From contig CATLZI010000141.1 of NCBI GenBank assembly GCA_950063125.1, forward strand, positions 1-5,891: DNA of 5,891 nt, read 5' to 3'. Origin of the DNA: an uncultured Porticoccus sp. (lineage in GTDB: Bacteria; Pseudomonadota; Gammaproteobacteria; Pseudomonadales; Porticoccaceae). Shown here in pieces: positions 1 through 5,169 of this stretch (position 1 is the first letter of the stretch; every line of letters starts with the position of its first letter). The position numbers and the translations under genes are program-made. The notes under the pieces were generated by a model that saw only the letters and a list, made by a program, of their open reading frames with translations, made no database searches and was not told where the DNA came from.

Positions 1-902
1 TAGCGCCCGCCATTGCCGATAGCCTGACCAAGCCCCTGATCATAGGCGGCAAACACGATACCTGTGTGATAGTGGTAGCCACGCAACTCACTCAAATCGA
101 GATAGAGCCCCAGATCGGGAAAGCTTTCACTTAGCGCACTGACAACCGCCTGCAGCTCATCCAGTGCCAGCTCCACTTCGGCCGGCGCCTCGGCAAATAC
201 TTCACGGGCGCGATCCAATACGGAAGCATCACCTGCAAGCCCGACCAGAGCACGGATCATCAGCGCAATATCGGCATTTTCCAGACACTTCCCGAGCCAG
301 ACATCGAGTTCGGGGACCGCTTTGCGCTGAAGAAGATCAAATAACTCGGCTTCACGATCAGCTGACAATTCAGCCGCTTCAAGCAGGCTGGCATAGATAC
401 CAACATGACCGAGGTCGAGCTGTGGCGTGCCGAGCCCGGCCAGACGCAGGGTCTCCACCATCAAACTGATCACCTCGATATCTGCCTCGAGGCCTGGCTC
501 ACCATAAAGCTCAACACCAATCTGGATTGGAGAACGACTCTCCAGAGCCTGCTTCGGTCGGGTATAGAGAACTGTTCCAGCATAACAAAGGCGACTGGGA
601 CCATTGCGCCGAAGACTATGGGCATCCATACGACTGGTTTGGGGTGTCATATCGGCACGAACACCCATCATTCGACCACTGATCTGATCCGTCACCTTAA
701 ACGTCATCAGATCGAGATCCGAACCGGTTCCACTGAGCAACGATTCCGTGAACTCCACCAGTGGCGGGATGACCAGGTCGTAACCCCAGCAGTGGTACAA
801 ATCCAGCACCTGACGGCGCAACCGCTCAATCTGTAGTGCCTGATTGGGAAGTATCTCTTCAATGCCATCAGGCAACAACCAGCGATCAGCAACAGTCATC
901 AT
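1..902 (-). CDS. hisZ: ATP phosphoribosyltransferase regulatory subunit HisZ (5' part; runs off the left edge)
   Basis: HisZ is a catalytically inactive paralogue of histidyl-tRNA synthetase. It pairs with the short form of HisG to make the active, histidine-inhibited ATP phosphoribosyltransferase, the first step of histidine biosynthesis in the cytoplasm. The frame is open for 300 codons down to the window edge, against roughly 390 in the family, so about 90 C-terminal residues are missing. Visible landmarks are DRWLLPDGIEEILP near the N-terminus, VRADMTPQTSR (81-91), the class II core RLCYAGTVLYTRP (104-116) and RSPIQIGVELYG (123-134), DLGHVGIY (163-170), and the HisRS-like histidine-site block ELRGYHYHTGIVFAAY (272-287). 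The reading starts at one of two adjacent ATG codons (902 or 899); the second gives a length closer to Pseudomonas HisZ. The gene begins 2 bases after the stop of the DUF2065 gene and has only a weak GGG Shine-Dalgarno, so translational coupling is likely. A full HisRS is unlikely because the sequence resembles HisZ throughout. Confidence 0.95.
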   Translation of the reverse strand, partial: MMTVADRWLLPDGIEEILPNQALQIERLRRQVLDLYHCWGYDLVIPPLVEFTESLLSGTGSDLDLMTFKVTDQISGRMMGVRADMTPQTSRMDAHSLRRNGPSRLCYAGTVLYTRPKQALESRSPIQIGVELYGEPGLEADIEVISLMVETLRLAGLGTPQLDLGHVGIYASLLEAAELSADREAELFDLLQRKAVPELDVWLGKCLENADIALMIRALVGLAGDASVLDRAREVFAEAPAEVELALDELQAVVSALSESFPDLGLYLDLSELRGYHYHTGIVFAAYDQGLGQAIGNGGR

Positions 903-904
903 GA

Positions 905-1093
905 CTACCCGTTAATAAAATACAAAGTTCCGGCTCCAAGCAACATACTGAACAAGCCCATCATTCTCATGCTGCGGTCATCAACCTGTGCCAGTAATGC
1001 TGCCATATTGCGCCATCGCCCCGGTGCCAGAAAAGGCATGACGCCCTCCAGCACCAACATCAGACAAAACGCCTTGGCTAAATCTACCCACAT
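905..1093 (-). CDS. yjeT: DUF2065 family small inner-membrane protein (YjeT-like)
   Basis: This is a 62-residue protein of unknown function. It resembles E. coli YjeT (DUF2065), a small membrane protein encoded directly after hflC. Two hydrophobic segments are visible: about residues 6-22, including the family-typical LVLEGVMPFL followed by a P-x-x-W-like turn, and about residues 43-60 (MMGLFSMLLGAGTLYFI). Between them is a short charged stretch containing QVDDRSMR. This predicts two membrane helices and small hydrophilic ends. The ATG at 1093 has a modest AGGG Shine-Dalgarno about 8 bases upstream. The gene is separated from hflC by a terminator and runs into hisZ with a 2-base gap, so it probably shares a transcript with hisZ rather than with hflKC. 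The family call rests on length, hydrophobic pattern, the LVLEG motif and position. No biochemical role is established from the sequence. Confidence 0.85.
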   Translation of the reverse strand: MWVDLAKAFCLMLVLEGVMPFLAPGRWRNMAALLAQVDDRSMRMMGLFSMLLGAGTLYFING

Positions 1094-1113
1094 ACAATCG
1101 CCCTGCCAGTCAC

Positions 1114-1135
1114 AAAAAAACCGGGCGATCCCGGT
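1114..1135 (-). terminator. Rho-independent terminator after hflC
   Basis: On the minus strand a perfect 6-bp GC-rich stem, ACCGGG paired with CCCGGT around an ATCG tetraloop (1135-1120), runs straight into seven T residues. This is a textbook intrinsic terminator. It lies 98 bases after the hflC stop and 20 bases before the DUF2065 start, so it should end most hfl transcripts before the DUF2065-hisZ pair. Confidence 0.85.
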
Positions 1136-1141
1136 CGTGGC

Positions 1142-1150
1142 ATTTTATCA
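1142..1150 (-). promoter_or_regulatory. Candidate extended -10 promoter for DUF2065-hisZ
   Basis: The minus strand reads TGATAAAAT, a TGn extension followed by TAAAAT, which is 5 of 6 matches to the sigma-70 -10 box. No good -35 hexamer is found 16-18 bases upstream, which extended -10 promoters tolerate. A start about 7 bases downstream would fall near base 1135, at the foot of the terminator hairpin, and would supply DUF2065 and hisZ after hfl transcription has been stopped. The motif is seen; the promoter activity is inferred. Confidence 0.35.
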
Positions 1151-1206
1151 CCCCATCTGGCGCACTGCTGCACTTTTTGCCAATCTGGCACAAGCAACGC
1201 TGCGCT

Positions 1207-1227
1207 GGGGGCCATGAACCGACCCCC
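1207..1227 (-). other. GC hairpin just after the hflC stop codon
   Basis: Five G residues (1227-1223) can pair with five C residues (1211-1207) across an 11-base loop on the minus strand, starting 7 bases after the hflC stop. No T tract follows, so it is not a terminator. It could protect the 3' end of the hflKC message. The rest of the 1094-1233 spacer holds only the terminator and the promoter candidate. Confidence 0.35.
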
Positions 1228-1233
1228 GACAGA

Positions 1234-2106
1234 TTATTCCCCCTGCTGACTGTTCAGATAGCGGAAGAAATCGCTCTCCGGATCAACCAACAGCACATCA
1301 CCCTTACTGTTAAAGGACTCCGTATAGGCCTTTAAACTGCGCTGAAACGCATAGAATTCAGGGTCCTTGCTAAATGCCAAGGCATAAATCGCGGTGGCCT
1401 CGGCATCACCCTCACCTCTCGACTCCTCAGCTTCACGGTAGGCGTTGGCCATAAGAATAGTGCGCTGCCGGTCGGCATCGGCGCGGATTTTTTCTGCCGC
1501 CTCAATACCCCTCGAACGAAGCTCCCGGGCCTCTTTTTCCCGCTCGGCTTTCATACGACTGAACACCTGCCCCCTCACTTCAGAGGGCAAATCAACCCGC
1601 TTGACTCTGACATCAATTATTTCTACACCCAATGACAGGCGCACAGTGGCATTCAGGCCAACTTTGATATTTTCCATCAAAGTATCGCGCTCTCCAGACA
1701 CCACCTCGTGGAGCGTCCGCTCACCAAACTGGTTGCGCAGTCCATCGTTTACCCGGCTGGACAGCCGGTTATGCGCCACGGCCTCATCGCCACCGGTGGA
1801 TTTATAGTAGGTATCTACATCAACAATCCGCCATTTTGTGTAAGCATCCACAATCAGGCGCTTTCTCTCAGAAGTAAAAAAACTGGATGACTCGGCATCA
1901 AGTGTCAACACCCGCGCGTCAAACTTGCGGATTTTCTCGGCAAAGGGAATTTTCACATGGAGACCCGGTTTGATATCGACATCAATCAAGCGGCCAAATC
2001 TCAATTTAACAGCCCTTTCAGTCTCCGAAACCACATAAAGAGAACTGCTCATCAATAGCAGTACGGCTGCCAGAAGTACCAGCAAACCTGTTGAACGATT
2101 AGTCAT
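1234..2106 (-). CDS. hflC: Protease modulator HflC (SPFH/prohibitin family)
   Basis: HflC forms, with HflK, a large inner-membrane complex that surrounds and modulates the AAA protease FtsH. Known targets in E. coli include the phage lambda CII protein and membrane protein quality control. The 290-residue product has an N-terminal transmembrane helix (about 7-25), then a periplasmic SPFH domain beginning SETERAVKLRFG. A charged, probably coiled-coil region follows (about 185-235), then the conserved GEGDAEA (231-237), and a C-terminal FSKDPEFYAFQRSLKAY and SDFFRYL matching E. coli HflC. E. coli HflC is about 334 residues; the difference is mainly an internal insert in the enterobacterial protein that is absent here. 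The ATG overlaps the hflK stop by one base (TAATG), with a strong Shine-Dalgarno in the hflK tail, so translation is coupled and the two subunits are made together. Confidence 0.97.
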   Translation of the reverse strand: MTNRSTGLLVLLAAVLLLMSSSLYVVSETERAVKLRFGRLIDVDIKPGLHVKIPFAEKIRKFDARVLTLDAESSSFFTSERKRLIVDAYTKWRIVDVDTYYKSTGGDEAVAHNRLSSRVNDGLRNQFGERTLHEVVSGERDTLMENIKVGLNATVRLSLGVEIIDVRVKRVDLPSEVRGQVFSRMKAEREKEARELRSRGIEAAEKIRADADRQRTILMANAYREAEESRGEGDAEATAIYALAFSKDPEFYAFQRSLKAYTESFNSKGDVLLVDPESDFFRYLNSQQGE

Positions 2107-3236
2107 TAGCGCACCTCCCTTCGTGGTGCAGAGGAGTTTTCCTGCCTGATACGATTCATGACTTCATCGGCAATGCTGTTCAAATCACTGCTCCTCAAGG
2201 TGGCTGGCTGACTGGCGGCAGCACCTTTCTCCACAATTTTATCGAGCGGCAGATACAGCATATTATTGCCACCTTCCACATCGACCAGAACTTTGGAACT
2301 GCGCGTCATGACCTGTTGGACCGAGTCCAGGTAGAGCCGCTGCCGGGTCACTTCCGGCGCTTTTTGGTATTCTCTTAACAGGGCCTCAAAACGCCGCGTT
2401 TCACCCTCTGACTCGGCCACCACTTGCTCACGATAGGCCAGTGCCTCTTCGATCATACGCTGTGCCTTACCTCTGGCTTCAGGGATAATGCCATTGGCAT
2501 AGGATTGCGCTTCGTTAACCAGCCGCTCCTGATCTTCACGGGCTTTGATCACATCATCGTAGGCGGCCTTTACTTCAGCAGGCGGTTTGGCCTCCTGAAT
2601 ATTGATTTTCCGCACCAGAATGCCAGCATCATAACTGTCGAGGTACTGCTGCAACCGGATTTTGACATCATCACCAACTTTCTCACGGCCACTGGAAACC
2701 ACATCATTCAGTCGGGTACTACCAACCACGTGACGCAAAGCACTGTCCGATGCATGGCGCAAACTGACTTCGGGCTCCTTGACGTTGAGCACAAAGGCTT
2801 TGACATCGTTGACGTTATACTGGACAACCAATGGCAGTTCGACGATATTTTCATCCAGCGTGAGCATTTGGCCCACCGACGTGTACTGACGCTCTTCCGT
2901 AACCCGTACTTTGGTGACGCGGTCAATCAGAGGCGGATTCCAGTGCAGCCCGGAGCCGACCGTGTCCAGATATTTGCCGAATCGCAGTACGACGGCCTTT
3001 TCCTTCTCATCAACCTGATAGAAACCAAACAGCCCCCAGCCAATCACCAGGACGGCGAGGACAACTGCAACCAGACCGCCACTGGAACCGTTCTTGCCAC
3101 CATCACCGGAGCCACCGAACAACTTACTGAAGCGGGCACGCAGCTTATTGAGCGCCTCATCGAGATCGGGTGGCCCATCGCCTGAGTTATTGGTGCCCCA
3201 GGGATCTTTACCACCACCAGGCTCATTCCAGGCCAT
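2106..3236 (-). CDS. hflK: Protease modulator HflK (SPFH/prohibitin family)
   Basis: HflK is the partner of HflC in the membrane complex that encloses FtsH. The 376-residue protein starts MAWNEPGG and has a glycine- and asparagine-rich cytoplasmic N-terminus with DPWG and GPPDLDEALNKL, as in other HflK proteins. A transmembrane helix follows at about 54-73, then the SPFH domain opening with VDEKEKAVVLRFGKY (75-89), and the conserved HWNPPLIDRV. A long charged coiled-coil region runs from about 220 to 300, and the tail is polar. An in-frame ATG at 3293 would add 19 residues, but the family begins at MAWN and a CGGAG Shine-Dalgarno sits 6 bases before 3236, so I choose the internal start. The protein is shorter than E. 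coli HflK (419), partly through a shorter glycine-rich N-terminus. Confidence 0.97.
   Translation of the reverse strand: MAWNEPGGGKDPWGTNNSGDGPPDLDEALNKLRARFSKLFGGSGDGGKNGSSGGLVAVVLAVLVIGWGLFGFYQVDEKEKAVVLRFGKYLDTVGSGLHWNPPLIDRVTKVRVTEERQYTSVGQMLTLDENIVELPLVVQYNVNDVKAFVLNVKEPEVSLRHASDSALRHVVGSTRLNDVVSSGREKVGDDVKIRLQQYLDSYDAGILVRKINIQEAKPPAEVKAAYDDVIKAREDQERLVNEAQSYANGIIPEARGKAQRMIEEALAYREQVVAESEGETRRFEALLREYQKAPEVTRQRLYLDSVQQVMTRSSKVLVDVEGGNNMLYLPLDKIVEKGAAASQPATLRSSDLNSIADEVMNRIRQENSSAPRREVR
2112..2119 (-). promoter_or_regulatory. Strong ribosome binding site of hflC inside hflK
   Basis: GGGAGGTG on the minus strand ends 5 bases before the hflC ATG and lies within the last codons of hflK. 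With the TAATG stop/start overlap it fixes the hflC start and supports coupled translation of the two partners. Confidence 0.75.
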
Positions 3237-3242
3237 ATGTTT

Positions 3243-3247
3243 CTCCG
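3243..3247 (-). promoter_or_regulatory. Ribosome binding site deciding the hflK start
   Basis: CGGAG on the minus strand is followed by a 6-base spacer and the ATG at 3236. It supports the MAWN start over the upstream in-frame ATG at 3293. Confidence 0.7.
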
Positions 3248-3275
3248 TAGACTCAAGGGTTATTCGCGACCGACG

Positions 3276-3284
3276 ATTGTACCA
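3276..3284 (-). promoter_or_regulatory. Candidate extended -10 promoter for hflKC
   Basis: The 155-base hflX-hflK spacer carries TGGTACAAT on the minus strand: a TGn extension plus TACAAT, which is 5 of 6 matches to TATAAT. No convincing -35 box sits at 16-18 bases. A start near 3269 would give a leader of about 33 bases, just upstream of the hflK ribosome binding site. I see no terminator-like hairpin with a T tract in this spacer, so hflKC may also be reached by readthrough from hflX. Confidence 0.35.
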
Positions 3285-3391
3285 AGCCACCATTTAAATA
3301 CCATGCTTAAGGCAAGCAATATGGCGAAAACAAGTCGTTATTCTATGGTGCAAAAGGCAACAGAATGCCCGGCACAACAAATCACATACAG

Positions 3392-4720
3392 TCAGTGGGG
3401 TCTGGCGGGGGAAGAACTTTGACAGGGCTGCCATTGCAAATCGTCGGGCGTCAGCTGCTCAGACTGTAGCAGGCGGTAAAAATCGGGCCTTGGCATGCAG
3501 ATTTCCACCAGCATGCTGCCATTATCCGACTGGGACTCTGCAAGTACCGCCTTGCGCTCGTACAGCAGGGCACGCAAACGACCCATAGTGGGCGTCAACC
3601 GGTAGGTTTCGTGGACAATATCGTTGCTCAGCAATGCTGCTATCGCTTGAGACAAAAGATCAAAACCCTGCCCGGTTTGAGCCGAAAGCCAGACGGCTAC
3701 CGGCTTGCCCGCCTCATCGAGCTCCAGGCGCGGCGCAGGACTTTCCAACAAATCAATTTTGTTGTAGACCATTAAAGTCGGCAGCTCCAGAGCGCCTATC
3801 TCGCCCAGCACTTCGTTCACTCGCGCAATGTTGGTCGACCGCTCATCGCTGTGCGCATCGACCACATGCAACAACAGAGATGCACTCGCCGCCTCCTCCA
3901 GGGTCGCCCGAAAAGCCTCGACCAGTTTGTGGGGTAGATGACTGATAAAACCCACTGTGTCCGCAAGCACAACGGGACCAAAGCCTTTGATATCAAGACG
4001 GCGCATGGTCGGATCGAGTGTGGCAAAAAGTTGATTGGCAGCGTAAACCTCCGCGTTCGCCAGCCGATTGAACAGCGTGGACTTTCCCGCATTGGTATAG
4101 CCCACCAGCGATATGGTCGGCATTTCCGCTCTCAACCGCGAGCGACGCCCCTGGTCTCGCTGTCGACGAACCTTGTCCAGACGACCGAGAATGGAGGTAA
4201 TTCTGTTTCGCAACAAACGACGGTCTGTTTCCAACTGGGTTTCACCCGGCCCCCTCAGGCCAATACCACCTTTCTGTCGCTCCAGGTGAGTCCAACCGCG
4301 GACCAACCGGGTTGACATATGCTGCAACTGCGCAAGTTCTACCTGCAACTTACCTTCGTGGGTGCGGGCACGCTGGGCAAAGATATCAAGAATGAGACCG
4401 GTTCGATCCAGCACCCGGCATTTCAGCTCCCGTTCCAGATTGCGTTCCTGGGACGGGTTCAAGGCATGATTGAAGATCACCAGATCCGCCTCAAACTCAG
4501 CTACCAGCCCCGCCAGCTCCTCCACCTTGCCCTTGCCAATAAAAAAGCGGGGGTTGGGAGCCGGACGCGAGCCGGTCAATACGCCAAGGCGCTGGGCGCC
4601 GGCGGAATCCACCAGCATTTCAAACTCCTGCAGGTCCTCACAATCGGTTTCCTGCGGAAATTCAATGTGCACGAGTACGGCCCGCTCCCCACTCTGGGGA
4701 CGGTCAAAGAGTGATTCCAT
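3392..4720 (-). CDS. hflX: Ribosome-associated GTPase HflX
   Basis: HflX is a cytoplasmic GTPase of the OBG/HflX group that binds the 50S subunit and, in E. coli, splits stalled 70S ribosomes during heat stress. The 442-residue product has the HflX N-terminal domain (about 12-145), which includes DHAL-like NHALNPSQERNLE and RTGLILDIFAQRARTHEGK. It is followed by the glycine-rich linker GGIGLRGPGETQLETDRR (151-168). The G domain shows G1 GYTNAGKST (207-215), G3 DTVG (254-257), G4 NKID (320-323) and G5 SAQ (346-348). The C-terminal domain ends in a short unconserved tail (QPCQSSSPARPH). Length is near the E. coli 426. The ATG at 4720 gives the MxxLFDRPxxGERAVLVHI opening seen in relatives, but its Shine-Dalgarno is poor (GGAAAG, 11 bases away), which may be regulatory. 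Despite the gene name, HflX is not thought to act on FtsH. Confidence 0.97.
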   Translation of the reverse strand: MESLFDRPQSGERAVLVHIEFPQETDCEDLQEFEMLVDSAGAQRLGVLTGSRPAPNPRFFIGKGKVEELAGLVAEFEADLVIFNHALNPSQERNLERELKCRVLDRTGLILDIFAQRARTHEGKLQVELAQLQHMSTRLVRGWTHLERQKGGIGLRGPGETQLETDRRLLRNRITSILGRLDKVRRQRDQGRRSRLRAEMPTISLVGYTNAGKSTLFNRLANAEVYAANQLFATLDPTMRRLDIKGFGPVVLADTVGFISHLPHKLVEAFRATLEEAASASLLLHVVDAHSDERSTNIARVNEVLGEIGALELPTLMVYNKIDLLESPAPRLELDEAGKPVAVWLSAQTGQGFDLLSQAIAALLSNDIVHETYRLTPTMGRLRALLYERKAVLAESQSDNGSMLVEICMPRPDFYRLLQSEQLTPDDLQWQPCQSSSPARPH

Positions 4721-4787
4721 CTACCGGTAATCTTTCCACAATTCAAAAGTGGCAGGCATAAACACACCTTACCTGCCGCACCGGTAA
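4721..4787 (-). repeat. Paired ATTACCGGT elements flanking a hairpin, upstream of hflX
   Basis: The 9-base ATTACCGGT occurs twice on the minus strand (4788-4780 and 4731-4723), 57 bases apart in a 101-base spacer. Because ACCGGT is self-complementary, the two copies can also pair with each other in the RNA. The core 6 bp extends by one T-A pair plus G-U ends to about 9 bp. The downstream arm ends at the base before the hflX ATG, so pairing would cover the initiation region. The repeat is seen; the RNA pairing and any regulatory role are inferred. Confidence 0.45.
4751..4777 (-). other. Stable hairpin in the hfq-hflX spacer, possible weak attenuator
   Basis: GGCAGG (4777-4772) pairs with CCTGCC (4756-4751) on the minus strand. 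The stem extends by a T-G and an A-T pair to 8 bp, leaving an 11-base loop. It is followed by AC and only four T residues, so it is at best a weak intrinsic terminator that would reduce rather than stop transcription from hfq into hflX. It may equally be an RNA processing or stability element. Confidence 0.45.
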
Positions 4788-4807
4788 TTTGTCACGGGCT
4801 GCGCTGG

Positions 4808-4832
4808 CAGATCGAAATTGATCAGTGATCTG
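4808..4832 (-). other. Inverted repeat over the hfq stop codon
   Basis: CAGATC (4832-4827) and GATCTG (4813-4808) form a 6-bp stem with a 13-base loop that contains the hfq TGA. No T tract follows, so it is not a terminator. It may stabilise the 3' end of the hfq coding region. Confidence 0.3.
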
Positions 4833-5088
4833 TGTTGCCGCTGTTCTCGGGCCCTGGCGCACGCTCACCACCGCCATGGGCACGTGGGTTTCGGGCAGGT
4901 ACAACGGTTGAAATGGCGTGCTTGTATACCATCTGGTTTACAGTGTTGCGCAACAAAACTACGTATTGGTCGAAAGATTCAATCTGGCCTTGCAACTTGA
5001 TGCCATTGACCAAAAAAATGGAAACCGGAATTCGTTCTTTGCGCAGTGCGTTCAAAAAAGGGTCTTGTAAAGAGTGCCCTTTAGACAT
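4822..5088 (-). CDS. hfq: RNA chaperone Hfq
   Basis: Hfq is a hexameric Sm-like RNA chaperone that anneals small regulatory RNAs to target mRNAs and affects RNA stability. The product is 88 residues, starting [21 protein letters not shown]. It shows the N-terminal helix, the proximal-face Q8, D9, Q41 and K56-H57 in the Sm2 motif [10 protein letters not shown], the rim patch R16-K17-E18-R19, and distal-face residues G29, I30 and K31. Two positions differ from the E. coli and Pseudomonas proteins as I know them: F25 in place of Y25 on the distal face, and Y42 in place of F42 on the proximal face; both stay aromatic. The C-terminal tail (65-88) is short, Gly/Pro-rich and disordered-looking, nearer the Pseudomonas form (82 residues) than E. 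coli (102). An upstream in-frame TTG at 5112 is rejected: the Shine-Dalgarno AAGGAG, 6 bases before 5088, would lie inside it. Confidence 0.98.
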   Translation of the reverse strand: MSKGHSLQDPFLNALRKERIPVSIFLVNGIKLQGQIESFDQYVVLLRNTVNQMVYKHAISTVVPARNPRAHGGGERAPGPENSGNTDH

Positions 5089-5094
5089 AAGTGT

Positions 5095-5100
5095 CTCCTT
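5095..5100 (-). promoter_or_regulatory. Ribosome binding site deciding the hfq start
   Basis: AAGGAG on the minus strand is followed by a 6-base spacer and the ATG at 5088. It is a near-consensus site and supports the MSKG start. Confidence 0.8.
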
Positions 5101-5129
5101 GTATGGGCCCAAACTCGGGCTAAAAGATC

Positions 5130-5157
5130 AAAAATAAAACACGATTTCGCTATCACG
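5130..5157 (-). terminator. Weak terminator-like hairpin and U-rich tract in the hfq leader
   Basis: Just after the miaA stop, CGTGAT (5157-5152) can pair with ATCGTG (5145-5140) around a 6-base loop; two of the six pairs are G-U. The stem is followed on the minus strand by TTTTATTTTT. The T tract is strong but the stem is weak, so partial termination or attenuation between miaA and hfq is more likely than a full stop. The same U-rich stretch is also a plausible Hfq binding site for feedback control. Confidence 0.35.
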
Positions 5158-5169
5158 AGGGATCGTCGG

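Noticed and set aside
405..836. A 143-codon plus-strand frame and a 61-codon minus-strand frame (707-892)
   Set aside because: Both fall inside hisZ, whose frame is open and matches the family over all 300 visible codons.
1170..1184. A sigma-54-like TGGCA...TGC motif upstream of DUF2065
   Set aside because: The GG and GC dinucleotides are 8 bases apart instead of the required 10.
1178..1190. Short inverted repeat TGCCA/TGGCA beside an A/T run
   Set aside because: On the minus strand the run after the stem is A, and on the plus strand the T run precedes the stem, so it is not a terminator in either direction; 5 bp alone is weak.
2424..3185. A 253-codon open frame on the plus strand
   Set aside because: It lies wholly antisense to hflK, which is strongly supported by family motifs, a ribosome binding site and coupling to hflC. 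The antisense product shows no recognisable domain, and long antisense frames are common opposite such genes.
3237..3293. An N-terminal extension of HflK from the ATG at 3293
   Set aside because: The extra 19 residues do not match HflK, whose family starts at MAWN, and the good Shine-Dalgarno is placed for 3236.
4319..4714. A 131-codon plus-strand frame, and others opposite hflX
   Set aside because: They are antisense to conserved hflX regions and the products have no recognisable family features.
5089..5112. An N-terminal extension of Hfq from a TTG at 5112
   Set aside because: Hfq proteins begin at M-(A/S)-K-G, and the AAGGAG site would be inside the extension.
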